From Merluccius polli (lineage: Eukaryota > Chordata > Actinopteri > Gadiformes > Merlucciidae): a stretch of 64,000 nucleotides of DNA. Positions 39,601 through 53,800 of the stretch are shown here, piece by piece (position 1 is the stretch's first letter; the number at the start of each line of letters is the position of its first letter). The translations under genes were made by a program, and so were the position numbers. Below the pieces are notes generated by a model. It was not told where the DNA came from. It worked only from the letters and a program-made list of their open reading frames with translations, and ran no database searches. The DNA lies in assembly GCA_030340625.1 (NCBI GenBank), contig JAOPHQ010004858.1, positions 87,001 to 151,000 of the forward strand, in the 5' to 3' direction.

Positions 39601-42600
39601 TCTCAGGAAATACAAGTTCAGGATGCTAACGCACGCATCCCTGCTGCGCCTTGTGCGACAGAACGATTGGTTCACTTCTGTCGATCTGAAGGACGCGTAT
39701 TTCCACATCCCGATCTATCCTCCCCACAGAAAGTATCTGAGATTTGCTTTCCAGGGGATCTGTTACGAATACCGCGTGCTCCCTTTCGGTCTGTCTTTAA
39801 GCCCGAGGGTGTTTGTGCGGTGCACGGAAGCGGCGATCGCCCCGCTGAGACGGCAGGGTATCCGCTTGGCCACGTATCTGGACGATTGGCTGCTGTTGGC
39901 ACAATCGGAGCAGGAGGCCGGGGCGCACACGCGTATTCTCTTACGGCACCTGTCCGATCTGGGTTTCGTGATAAACACGGAAAAGAGCATGCTGTCCCCG
40001 GCACAGGGAATACTCTTTCTGGGATTATCCCTGGACTCGGTGACTTTCACGGCGCGCCTCTCGGCAGCCCGGGTGAAGACTTTCAGGGCGTGTCTTGCGC
40101 TTTTTCATCCGCGCAAGTCTGTTCTATTCAGATTGTGTCTTCGGTTGCTCGGGCTGATGGCGTCTGCCATTCTTGTAGTCCGTCTCGGTCGCCTCCACAT
40201 GAGGGAATTCCAGCGTTGGGTGGCCTCATGCGGGCTGGATCCCGTGCGTCATGGCGCACGGAAGGTGCTGGTCACACCGGGGTGCGCCAGGGCGCTGCGC
40301 CACTGGCGGGTCTCGTCCTTTCTGACCAGCGGGGTGCCCATGGGTCCCGTCCTGTCCAGGAAGGTGGTCACTACGGACGCCTGCCTGACAGGTTGGGGCG
40401 GGATTCACGAGGGCCGGTCTGTGAGAGGCCGCTGGGATGTGGACCTCCAGCGGTGTCACATAAATGTTCTGGAACTATCAGCGGTGTTCCTCACCCTGAA
40501 ACATTTCCTTCCGTCTCTCATGGGTCATCATGTCCTGGTGAGGACGGACAATACTACGACGGTGGCGTACATCAACCGTCAGGGGGGATTGCGCTCCCGT
40601 CAGTTGCACATGCTGGCACGCAAACTGATCATGTGGAGCTGCGGTCGTCTCCTCTCCCTGAGAGCGACGCACGTCCCGGGTGTCCTGAACACGGGCGCGG
40701 ACCTGTTGTCCAGGGGCGCGCCGGTATACGGGGAATGGACGCTGCACCCGGAGATTGTGGAACAGATATGGGCCCGTTTCGGTCGGGCCGTGGTGGATCT
40801 GTTCGCGTCAAGGGGCAACGCGCAGTGCGAGCTGTTTTACTCTCTGCGCAGCATGGATGCTCCCCTCGGCGTAGACGCGCTAGCGCACGCCTGGCCGCGC
40901 GTGCGTCTTTATGCGTTCCCTCCCCTGGCCTTGATACCCCCCACTCTGTCCAGAGTGAGGGAACACGGCCACGCACTGATTTTGATAGCCCCGCATTGGC
41001 CTGCGATGCATTGGCTGGCGGAGATATGTCTGTTGCTGTGCGCTCAGCCCTGGGAGCTCCCGTTACGCAGGGACCTGCTGTCGCAGGGAGGGGGGGCGAT
41101 TTTCCACCCGCACCCGGAGCGCCTGGCTCTGTGGGCTTGGCCCCTGAGTGGCTGAATCTGTCTGCTGAGGGTCTCTCACAGCAGGTGATTTCCACTATAC
41201 AAAGTGCTCGGGCCTCCTCCACTAGGTCTTTGTACGACTGTAAGTGGAGGGTGTTTGAGGGGTGGTGCCGCGATAACGGCCACATTCCTTTCCAGTGTCC
41301 TGTAGGTGTGATATTGTCGTTCTTGCAGGACCTGATTGACAGAAGGAAAGCCTTCTCCACGATTAAAGTGTACTTGGCGGCTGTCGCCGCATGTCATGTG
41401 GGGTTTGGGGAACGAACGGCGAGCCAACACCCGTTGGTTTGTCGTTTTATGAAGGGAGCGCGCAGGCTTCTCCCCGTGTCCAGACCACTGGTGCCACCGT
41501 GGGATCTGGCTGTGGTTCTGGAGGGGCTTAAGGGCCCTCCTTTTGAGCCACTGGTGGGGGCGGACTTGAAACACGTGTCTCTCAAGACAGTGTTGTTGCT
41601 GGCTCTGGCTTCGGCTAAACGGGTTAGTGACATTCATGCGCTTTCGGTGCATCCTTCATGCGCTCAGCTCTTCCCGGGGGATGTACGGATGATTTTGAGG
41701 CCCAACCCGGCTTTTGTGCCTAAGGTGGTGGGCTCATGTTCTCCTATTGACCTTGTGGCTTTTGCTGCCTCGCCAGGTGGGCGGGGGTCGCATGCGTTAT
41801 GTCCGGTTCGTGCAGTGCGCACTTACATGGATAGGACTGGGGGTTTCAGGAGGAGCGATCAGCTGTTCGTCTCCTGGGCTAACCCTCATAAGGGGAAGCC
41901 TGTCACGAAGCAGCGCCTGTCCCACTGGGTGGTGGAGGCGATTGCTTTGGCTTATACGTGTCAGGGTTTGCAGCCACCTGTGGGCCTGCGAGCGCATTCG
42001 ACTCGGGGTTTGGCCGCATCCTGGGCCTTATTCAGGGGAGTTTCTGTTCAGGACATCTGTGCTGCGGCGAGTTGGTCCTCGCCTCTCACTTTTGTCCGTT
42101 TCTATATGCTGGACGTCTCCGCTCCGTGCGTGGCGCGCGCGGTTTTGATGTCCTGATTGGTTGGAACGGTGTACTTTTCCCTGTGGGTTGGTGGACGCTG
42201 GGTAAGCTTGTCTGGCAATACGGGAGCAACCATATCCCATAGTGAGACATCGAACGAAATATTATGAAAGAGAACTTTAGGTTATTTACATAACCCCGGT
42301 TCTCTGAGTAATATGAGTGAGATGTCTCACCGGACGACCCTTCTTGCTTGGGCGAGTGAGAAGAGGTGCTTATCTTGAATGACGTGGTGCCGTCCGCGTA
42401 GGGTATTTAAGGTGTGTGGTACTACCTGGCGCGGACGGACACGGTTTCACCAGCCAATCAGTATTGGCGTAATGAGATTAATGCTTCTGAGGTCTGCAGC
42501 GAGGCGTGCATCCCATAGTGAGACATCTCACTCATATTACTCAGAGAACCGGGGTTATGTAAATAACCTAAAGTTTTGTCATTCCACGTGGGATGTTTAT

Positions 42601-45600
42601 TACCCTCATTACAAAAAAATGTGTGTGCACTTTTTCCAAGCCATCCGTCCACTCAAGATCCATAGTATTGATTGTGCACACTGGCTTTGGGAGCGGCTTC
42701 ATAAAAGAGCTGATGGCGAGGTGCATGAGCACTATGAAGGCTAGAGTCAACCTTCCTCTGTTGTACATTTCTTTCCGATAAATTTGGGGGGGTGGTTGTT
42801 GGTGTCCCCAACGATCTGATCCAACGTCTCGACCCGAATCCCCCGTCATGCTCCCCATCATGTTTGTTTGATTTTGATGGTCTTGTTTTGTTTTGAATGT
42901 TTGATTTTTGAATGATTTCATCGAGTTGCTTATGGTGAACATGTTCATGTTGAACAGTAAGTTAATGATAAAATATTTAAAGTGGGTAGGACTTCATTTC
43001 AATTTATCTTTGTTTATTGAGAGTTTGCTGTATATGTTCATTTCATTGGTTATTCTTATTTAGTTTTCTTACTTATATTTATTTTGTAAGACAAAAAAAT
43101 AAATAAAAAAATATTTCAAACATGTTCGAAAATAAAATGTAATCTAATGCTCTACCGCTTTGACAGCTCATACAGTAGGTCTCCCGCAGCGGTTCCATAA
43201 CGCTCTCCGCTCTCCCTCCCTTAGATGCTGGAGCCTGAAGTTCAAGCAGTCGGACCACCAGTTCCTGCACCAGAGCAACGTGTTCCACCACATCAACAAC
43301 ATCCTGTCCAAGTCGGACGATGGGGACAGCGAAGAGAGCTTCAACATCAGCGTGCAGTCGGGCTACGAGGCCATCAGCCAGGTGAGACCGGACGCTGTGA
43401 CTGGAGCAACGGGCTTCCAACCGGGAACGTTCAGAACGGTGAATTTTTGTAGTTCCAGATTTTTTTTTTGTCATGTCAACAAGGCATTCATCTGTGCAGG
43501 GCAAGATAGAAAATACAGAGTAAAATTCAACAGAGTATAATTGCCTAATTTCAAGGGCAATTATATTTTTCTTAGGGGCAAAATACCCCAAGCCCTGTTA
43601 CTAATCTGACTGTAGTGCAGGGGCGTGTATAGCCAGTTTTTACCTGTATGAACTGTGCACTGATGTATAATGTATAATGTAACGTGTGTGTGTGTGTGTG
43701 GCAGGACCTGTGCGTGGTCACCTGTCTGAAGGACCTGACCAGCGTGGTGGACATCAAGACGTCCAGCCGGCCGGCCATGATCGGCAGCCTAACGGACGGC
43801 TCCACCGAGACGTTCTGGGAGTCCGGCGACGAGGACAAGAACAAGACCAAGAGCATCACCTTCAGCTGCATCAAGGGCATCAACGCCTCCAACGTGTCCG
43901 TCCACGTGGACAACTCCCGGGACATTGGGGTGAGTTCAAGCGATCCAGTCCAAGGCATCACACACTGAGAAATACATATAGTTTATGTATAGTAACGCAC
44001 TGTTCTGTTATTCTTTACATCTAATGATATTAATGCCCTGTCAAAACCCTGCCACCAGAGATAATAAAGCGCTGTGTTCATATTTGATTGTCCTTTGTTT
44101 TGGTTTTTATTTGTTTTCTTCACTGTCCACAGAACAAAGTCACGTCGATCACATTCCTATGTGGGAAAGCGATGGAGGACCTCTGCCGAATCAAACAGGT
44201 TTGGCCATTTGATGTTTCCCTGACTTCAAAGTGAATCGAGTCCATGGAAGTAAAGCAGTAGTAGGAGTAGGGAACAGCCAATACGAGCCTTTGTTAAGAT
44301 AATGCACCGGTGGCAGACTGGACTTCTGTGGCAAATCCATTGACATCAAAGTGCATCTTTCAGTACGGAAGGAAATGTCAGAGCTGACCCCAGCTTCCTG
44401 GTTCCTCTTTTTGGCTTTATATACTTGGCTTTATATAACCAATCAATCCACGGGTCTCCTGTCTTACTTCTGCTTTTATTCCTCTTCTTTTTTTTTATTA
44501 GATCCATAATAAATTATATGATGATAGACCACTTTTAAGAGATGTGCCAGGTAGTACCATGAAAGCATACAGATAAAATAGCATTCCAACATTTGCCCAA
44601 CGTTTCCAGGATGTTTTATTAAAGTGTAAGTGAACCCAAAAGCGTTTTTGTTTTAAACATGGTAATATGTCTTACATGACTGTCAACATAGTAATCTATG
44701 CCATGTTGTCACCATTACTAAAGTAAGTAAAATAGGAGTGAAATCCATGTTTTTGCCAGTCTCTGCCAACCAGTTTGTAAAACGCTCCACTCTGCTTCAA
44801 ATGCAGCCGGCGTTCTTTTTGTGCCTTTTCGGGTACACTTAGACGTCCCGACGAAGGGACACTAGCGGCGAGGTGTGTGTGGATGTGTCCGAGAGAGGGT
44901 TAGGCGCTTCTCGGGCACTTATTACTATAAGTGTACTTAAGTGCACTTATTACTATGTGAGTAACAGTATAACGGCATGGTGTGTGGCGCATTTCATATA
45001 CAACATCGCTCATAACGCTCATACACAAAGACGGTGCTAGCTTAAGAAAAAAGGATCTTAAAGTTGGTGTGGGTTGTAACCATCTCTTAGCTCAAAAAGC
45101 ATTTTTTAATGCCAGTGTTGAGGGTTCACTTTACACTTTAAATACCTTTTCACCCCCCCCCCCCCTCAGGTGGACCTGGACTCGCGTCACATGGGCTGGG
45201 TGACCAGCGAGCTGCCCGGGGGCGACCACCATGTGATCAAGGTGGAGCTGAAGGGCCCGGAGAACACGCTGCGGGTGCGGCAGGTCAAGGTGATGGGCTG
45301 GAAGGAGGGCGAGAGCATCAAGATCGCAGGCCAGATCTCCGCCAGCGTGGCCCAGCAGAAGAACTGCGAGGCGGAGACTCTGCGTGTCTTCAGACTCATC
45401 ACCTCCCAGGTCTCACTTTTAATATTGATGATAACAGTTTGTATATCTATCTGTCTGTATGTCTGTCGTTTCTAATCTCAGTGGCCACAGTGAGCTTTTA
45501 CAACTCAGTAACAACTCTTTGGAATGGAACTCTTAAAGGGCCCCAATTTTACCACCAGGTGTGATTGTGATTAGCCATTACAAGCCATTTCAAAATTTAC

Positions 45601-48600
45601 CCTCTAGTGACATCACAAGTTGGAGTGTAGATGTATGATGGCTAGATCAGTCTACCAGCCTACCCAGTGGACTGTACCAACTGGTCGTCTGATCCATCTA
45701 TCATACATCTGGGTGGACACTCCCACCTGTGACGTCACCAGATGGCAGATTTCAAAATGGCTTGTAATGGCTATCACCTCGACACTTGGCGAGGACGAAG
45801 TGACCAGAGGATCGTACCTGCAACCCTATTCGTTGCTCCTACCTCCTGAGCCACTGCATGTCTGACTTACTTACTATAATGCCCTTATACTAAACATAAT
45901 TGTAACATTTATTTTGTAAGTAATAGCGAGTAGATTTGTAGGTATTCAGATTCTCCACCTACCCTTATTTTTTAAAATTAATTCTAAACTGAAACTCACT
46001 GAATAACGCTTTGTTTTATATGCAGGTGTTTGGGAAGCTCATCTGTGGAGATGCTGAACCCACTCCAGAACAGGAGGAGAAGAACCTGCTCTCGTCGCCT
46101 GAAGGAGAAGACAAGGTGTGCACTCCCTCATGTATTACATTAACTAATTGCACACACAAATGTAATACACACATGGTATATATATTTTTGTATTATGTGT
46201 GTGCAATTATCCTGTGCAATCCTGTTTATCTTATCTTACTTTAGATGACACTACTTTGTTATATTGCATTACATTATATTACATTACAGTTTGTGTCTTT
46301 TATCATCAGGCGCCGTCTGACGCGGACCTGAAGGAGCACATGGTGGGCATCATCTTCAGCAGGAGCAAGCTGACCAACCTGCAGAAACAGGTGAGGTTAC
46401 CAAGACACCAGAGGCAGGTGAGGTTACCTGCAGAGACGTGAGGTTACCAAGACACCAGGGACATCCACCCTTCAATCCTCTCAATCGCATCAACTATTTA
46501 CAATATATAATGCCATTATAATAAGAAGGATAAGCGGGTTAGTCTAGTGGGTTAGGGTGTTCAACTTCGGGCCGAAAGATTCTGGGTTCGAACCCCCAAT
46601 GTATTGCCTGTACGTTACTTTGGATAAAACATTAAGACATTAACAACAATGTTAAGGTGTTAATAAATGTTGAACCTTGGTCTGAAACGTACTGGCCCTT
46701 AGACAATCTTTTCTGGCCCACAGTCAAAATTGTAATTAGCAAAGTTAGAACATAAAACCAAATATTTTGTTACCTGACATGTTTCGTTTATCGATTAATT
46801 AAACAAGTACAGTACTGGCCAACTAGGGACAGTGAGTTGAAAGTTCTACTCTCCCAATATGACTTATTACTGGCCATCAGGGACAGAGCATGTTAATAAA
46901 CATTAGTAAATATACAACATACATCATTCACTAGCCATTTGCCCGGTGGACAAAAAAGTACATTTTGTACCCTGATTTGCACAACAACAAAAGGGACCTC
47001 TTGGCTTTCGGACTCATGCCCGTGCACACGTCTCTCGTCGCTCCCGCAGGTGTGTGCGCACATCGTGCAGGCAATCCGCATGGAGGCCACGCGGGTGCGG
47101 GAGGAGTGGGAGCACGCCATCTCCAGCAAAGAGAATGCCAACTCGCAGCCCAGCGACGACGACGCCTCCTCGGATGCCTACTGCTTCGAGCTCCTCTCCA
47201 TGGTGCTGGCGCTGAGCGGCTCCAACGTGGGCCGCCAGTACCTCGCCCAGCAGCTCACCCTCATGCAGGACCTGTTCTCCCTGCTCCACACCGCCTCGCC
47301 GCGCGTGCAGAGACAGGTGAGAGGGACGATTTTACACGTACACACACACAATATTGAAACCATATACAGGTTGCACCTAGGGCTGGGCAATACTTCAATA
47401 TTATCGTTAAGCGTCTTTGAATGTTATTGTATCATCGTGAAATGGTGTCGACTTATCGCGATACCCAGTTTTATAGTTAGAAGGTGTGCCCTTAAAACGA
47501 TCAAAAATTTGATTTGAAACGTTTGAGAGAAAGGAGAACTATAAAGTTAATATACCCTTCCATATACATCTATGTAATGACCCTCAGACTGTTAAAAATG
47601 GGTTAGGGTTAGGTTTTTTGTTCATTGTTTAGTCATTAATCATGAAATGATTTGTCATTATGGGGAGACATTGTTGTTTGAAACTGCCACAGCGTTTCTC
47701 CTGCGAGACGTGGCAAAACGTTTTCATTAGCCTAGGTTACGGTATATTTACGTTGATTTAGGATTTTACAGTTTACTGCAACTCTCTTGAGACCTCTCAA
47801 TATGGCAGAGTATCGCCAAAAACAAAAATCCCTTCATGCATTCAAAGCCCTATTCCTCACCCTCGCTCTGTTCTTCCCCCTCCCTCACACCATCATCCCG
47901 TGGTCGCTAGGTGACGTCATTGCTGCGGCGGGTGCTGCCTGAGGTGACGCCCGTGCGCCTCGCCAGCATCATCGGCGTCAAGGCCCTGCCACCAGCCGAC
48001 ATCAGCGACATCATCCACTCCACGGAGAAGGGCGACTGGAACAAGCTGGGCGTGCTGGACATGTTCCTGGGCTGCATCGCCAAGGCGCTCACCGTGCAGC
48101 TGAAGGCCAAGGGGACCAGCATCGCCGGTACGGCCGGCACAGCTGCCGGCAAGGGCGTCACCACGGTGACGCTGCCCATGATCTTCAACTCCAGGTACGC
48201 GTTGGTGCTCTGGGTGCTGTATTTTATTATATTATATTAAACCTGCACTGTGTACATTTTCCCATTAGCAACCTCTAGCTACAGTTATAGCTATATCATT
48301 CTGCAAAAGTAAAGTGATTTATAGAGAAAGGTGTTGTGGATGGATTGACTCGTGGATGGGCGCGTTGTATTCTTGAGAAACGTTTCTACTTCAAATATTT
48401 TTTAAAGGAGTAAATAGCCAGTCGCCAGTAGAAAAGCTACATAGTGCATCTTTAATATCACATAATGTGCGTTTCCTATGGTGTTCAGCTACATCCGGCG
48501 GGGAGAGAGCCACTGGTGGATGAAGGGCTCCACGCCACCTCAGATCGCTGAGATCATCATCAAGCTGGTCAAGGACATGGCCGCCGTGAGTCCCCACCTC

Positions 48601-49975
48601 GCCCACCTCACCAGTTTCTCATGACATCATCGCAGTAGCTCGGAGTGTTGTCAAGTTATTTTCCCAAGCTTTTTTAAAGTAAATTCAGCGGTTGATATGA
48701 CTGAGACATATACAAATGCATGATACATGTATATACTTTATGATATTCACTATACACACACACAGGTTCGATCCCCGGCTCCTCCTAGCTCATTGTCTAA
48801 GTGTCCCTGAGCAAGACCCCTAGTCGTAACTGCTCCCGACACATTGCATGGCTGACACCGCCGTCGGTGTATGAATGGGTGAATGTGAGGCAATAATTGT
48901 GAAGCACTTTGAGTGGTCACAGGTCTGAAAAGCACGATATAAAATGCAGTCCATTTACACACCAAGATATACTGTAAAATATGTAAAAAATATATAAATT
49001 CCTTGTCATCCATACAAATGATATACAACATATGATATTGTTATGAAATATGATGACATGTATATGATATATGACATGACTACTAACATGGATTTTTGTT
49101 GTCTTTGCTTTTGTTCAAGGGTCACCTCTCGGAGGCATGGTCGAGGGTCACCAAGAACGCCATCGCCGAGACCATCATCGCCTTGACCAAGATGGAGGAG
49201 GAGCACCGCTCCCCCGTCCGCTGCGTCGCCACCACCAGGGTACGCATCCACCACACACACACACACACCCACACACACACACACACACAGTGTATTAACA
49301 TGTAGGGCTGCAATAATGAGTCGATGAATGAATAAGTCGATCGACAGAAAATTTATAAAATCACATTTTTTATAATCGATTAATCATTTAGGTCATTTAT
49401 CAAGTAATCCCAAACATTTGTTGCTTGATGCTTCAGAAATTGTTTGGTTCATGGATCATTATGAAATGAATACTTTCTCGGATGCTTGTTAGATAAAGCA
49501 AGCAGATTTAAGACATCACTATGGAGTCCGGATTCTGATCACTTCTGACGGCATTTGCTATTATTTATGACATTTTCTGGACTAAATGATTCATCAATTA
49601 ATCGAAAAGAATTATCGTTGGATAAATCGACTATAAATATAATCGCTGCAGCCCTAACTCACACACTGTGTGTGTGTGTTTTAACATGCTGCTACCCTCC
49701 TTAGCTGTGGCTGGCGCTGGCCTCCCTGTGCGTCCTGGACCAGGACCACGTGGACAGACTGTCGTCAGGGCGATGGATGGGCAAAGACGGACAGCAGAAA
49801 CAAATGGTGAGACAAAAACAGATGAGGGCTACATCCGAACCTGCGTACTACAGTGTCCTGTTTTTTGGAGTACTATTAGTATGCAAGCCTGATGGCATGA
49901 TGTTATACGCCGAGCAGATATTACGTGCTGCCATGACAGTGGATCCCTCCTGAGTGTGTGTGTTGATAGCTGGTT

Positions 49976-50018
<43 letters not shown>

Positions 50019-50803
50019 TTTGCGTACTACGTGGAAATATGATTTTGGACATACTACATACCTGTTGTTTATTTTGTGAGCAAAACATGAAAATGGTTCC
50101 CCCTTTTTTTTCCCCCACATCGCAGCCCATGTGCGACAACCATGATGATGGCGAGACGGCGGCCATCATCCTGTGCAACGTGTGTGGGAACCTGTGCACC
50201 GACTGCGACCGCTTCCTCCATCTGCACCGCCGCACACGTGCTCACCAGAGACAGGTGAGCGACGCGGCACGCACACACCTACGCACTCACTCACTCACTT
50301 ATCTCGACGGTAACGTGATCATCGCTTTGAATCTCTATTTCACAATGTTGAAACGCAAGACACATTTTCGTGTGAACGGAAAACACCGGCTATGCTCCTC
50401 ACCCCCCCCTCGCTGACTCCTCCGCTAGTGTTACCAGCTTCTCAGTACATGCTGCCGATTTGACTACAAATGACAAACATGTTTGTAATCCCAAGTCCCC
50501 GCTTTTCGATTTAAAAGTGAACGCCATGAGCCTAACTTCTCTTGGCCGGTGTGCAGGTGTTTAAAGAGGAGGAGGAGGCGATCAAGGTGGACCTCCACGA
50601 GGGCTGTGGGAGGACCAAGCTCTTCTGGCTGATGGCTCTGGCGGACTCCAAGACCATGAAGGCCATGGTGGAGTTCAGAGAGCACACAGGTGAGCAAACT
50701 CTGTCTGTGTGTGTGTGTGTGTGTGTCTCTCTCTCTCTCACTCTTCTTGTCAGTTTTCTGACAAGCTTTCATCATTGTGTGGGTGTGCATGTGCTTGTCT
50801 TCT

Positions 50804-50844
<41 letters not shown>

Positions 50845-53800
50845 GTAAACCAGCGTCCAGCAGCTCAGACGCCTGCAGGTTCTGCGGTACGAGGAGTGGG
50901 ACGGAGCTGTCTGCTGTGGGCAGCGTCTGTTCAGACCCAGACTGCCAGGTACCCAGTGTGCTCACTTCATACATTTATCGTAGAGGACATGCATAGATTA
51001 TATAAAAAATGCACTGATGTGGAAAGAACTTTGGTTATTTGCCCCTAATGCATTTAACCTAATGCATTAGTAGGTGATGATATGATAATAGGTGTATACA
51101 TGGTGACATTGGGTTTAAGTAAGTTTTACGCATGTAAATGTCGCCTAGTTGACTCACTGCTGCCGCTGTTTGTCTCGTCAAATGTTCAGTCCTCGAGGAA
51201 AAATATAAATAATGTAAAAACATTTTTGGAGTATTATATTTTTATTTCATGATGAAAGTGAAGCAGCGAATCCGTTCCACAAGCAGTTAACTTTGCATGG
51301 TCTAATTGTATGTTTCATCCATATCGTACACAATTTTGTTCTTCCTGTAGTCTTCAACCATACTCTTCATTCCTCTCCCTCTCTTGTAGGAGTACGCCAA
51401 GCTGGCGTGCAGTAAGACTCACGGGTGCGGACACCCCTGCGGTGGCGTGAAGAACGAGGACAAGTGTCTGCCGTGTCTGCACGGCTGTGACAAGAGCACG
51501 GGCTGCCTCAAGCAGGACGCCGATGACATGTGTATGATCTGCTTCACCGAGGCGCTGTCGGCAGCCCCCGCCGTGCAGGTGGGCAGCTCCCTACCTCCCA
51601 TACACTGGATATTAGGGACGGAAATTGGCAGGGAACTCACGATACGATGTATATATATACGAACGATTTTTGAGTGCCGATACGATATTGCAAGTATTCC
51701 AATTCTGTACAAATTTGCAAAGCAATATTCCGATTTTTATGAGATTTTATCTTTTGTGTGGTATTTTGAATGCCGTCTTTTGTAAGGCATTCAAATGTAT
51801 TTAAAACTCAGCAAATGTTCCTTTTTAAATAACTTGAGAAATGATTAAAAAGAAGAAAAGTAGAAACTTTAACCTTTCATTCGCTTTCACAAAGATTACA
51901 TTGATGTTTCTGTCAAAAACAAATGGCTACTAAAACTAAAAACTAAAAAAATAAAAAAATCCCGACTCGATAATAAGTTATTGGGTACACATGGGACAGA
52001 TTTAACGATTTATTGTATTAATTCTGGCTCTACCGCGTTGGTTCCACTAAATCATGTTGGAAGAATAATTTGGGCATGACCAGCCCTTCATGAAAGTCAA
52101 TAGCTTCCAATGGATCACACTTTGAACCTTTTGTCCCCCTTTTAGTAAGCAACCTCCACAGGAATACGTCCCTGGCCTCTTATTTCTCCCTGTGTTTCCT
52201 TCAGAGTGGTTAATTTGTTCACTGGTTTCCCTCCTCAGCTGGACTGCAGTCATGTGTTCCACCTGCAGTGCACCAGGCGTGTTCTGGAGAACCGCTGGCT
52301 GGGGCCCCGAATCACGTTTGGGTTCATGTCGTGCCCCATCTGCAAGGTACTGAAAATAAACTGACCTGTGGAATATTTTTAGATGCGATTTTTATGTTCC
52401 CCCAGAGAGGAAATGAATTGCCACCAGTTTACATCCCATAGAACATGAATGACATGAAGAACACAGAAAACACAGTACATAAACACACACAACTGCACAT
52501 GAGAGGGCAGGTAGTGAGGGCAGTGATGGCAGAGGGCACAAAGCTCTTCCCAAATTGGGCTTTTTTATTTTTTACCGAAGATTATTGCTTGATAACTGTA
52601 TCCGCATCGACATGTAGTGTGTATAAGTTGATTGATTCTTTTAAAATCTAATATGGAAGTGCTACTTTTGCATATCCTCATTGCTTTAGTTAAGCTCATT
52701 TTGATCACCACTAAAATGTATGTTATCATGTAATTAATGTTCTTTTGTTTTGTTTTCGTCCAGAACAAAATTAACCATTCGGTGATCAAGGACCTACTGG
52801 ACCCCATCAAGGAGCTGTATGAGGACGTGAGGAGGAAGGCCCTGATGAGGCTGGAGTATGAGGGCCTTCACAAGAGTGAAGCCATCACCACACCAGGGGC
52901 CCGCTTCCACAACGACCCCGCCGGCTTCGCCATGAACCGATACGCCTACTACGTCTGCTACAAGTGCAAAAAGGTCCATCGAGAAATTAGTTAAAGGGCT
53001 CCTGTTTTACCACCAGGTGTATTGTTGATTAGCCATTCCAAGCTGTACCAACTGTTAGGCTGATAAAATCTCCATCACACATCTGGGTGGACACTCCCAC
53101 GTGTGATGTCCAGATAGGGTAGATTTTGAAATGGCTCGAAATTGGGCTGGGCAAAAATTCTAGATTTTTTAGCGGCTTATTGTTACACCCGGTTTTATAG
53201 TATAAATTAATTACAATGAGAAGATATGCCCTTGATCAAATATGAGGTTTGAAATGTCAGTGAGAAAGGAGAACTAGTTTTAGTCCGATACCCTTTCTGT
53301 TAAAGAAAGGTATTTTTAATTCAGAAGCATATTGTGATATAATATGTCATGTAAAATTCCCCATAATTATCGTGATAATACATTTTAAAGCTCTCAATGA
53401 CCAATCAAGGTCACACCTGGTGGTAAACTGCCACAATGTGGTTAGCGCTGTGATGTTTTTTAACACCTACTTGTCTTAACGCAGGCGTACTTCGGGGGAG
53501 AGGCACGATGTGACGCGGAGGCAGGCCAGGGGGACGACTATGACCCCAGCGAGCTGATCTGCGGAGCGTGCTCTGATGTTTCCAGAGCTCAGGTGGGCAG
53601 GGAGAGGGTTTGATGGTGCCTGGGTACACCCCAGGGTGCCCAGTTAGCCCAGGGTTACCCGATTAGCTCCCTGGTTGTTTCGTATTTCTAACTAGGGCTG
53701 CAACTAACGATTATTTTCAATTAATCTAACGATTTTTTTCTCTCGATTAATCGATGAACCAGAGTCCAAAGTGATGTCTTATATTTGCTTGCTTTATCTG

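Larger units (their letters stand above)
36765..42575 (+). mobile_element. DIRS-like tyrosine-recombinase retrotransposon, structurally complete (~5.8 kb)
   Basis: The element lies in intron 41 of mycbp2 in the sense orientation. It shows the full DIRS1 architecture: inverted terminal repeats (36791-36960 and 42353-42527), an internal complementary region (42235-42330) that is the reverse complement of both outer ends joined together, and three long ORFs (Gag-like; RT/RNase H/methyltransferase-like; tyrosine recombinase). There is no target-site duplication of the integrase type, as expected for recombinase-mediated insertion; the two ends share AAGTT. None of the ORFs has a stop or frameshift, and the repeats are near identical, implying a young insertion. 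Confidence 0.93.

Noticed and set aside
40629..41360. 243-codon antisense ORF in the DIRS element
   Set aside because: Opposite strand of RNase H/methyltransferase-like coding sequence; no domain seen.
36791..42527. LTR retrotransposon (Gypsy/Copia) interpretation
   Set aside because: The terminal repeats are inverted, not direct, and a tyrosine recombinase replaces protease/integrase. Ngaro-type split direct repeats are also not seen.
46525..46620. Possible tRNA gene
   Set aside because: A and B boxes are present but no acceptor or anticodon stems pair; a SINE head.
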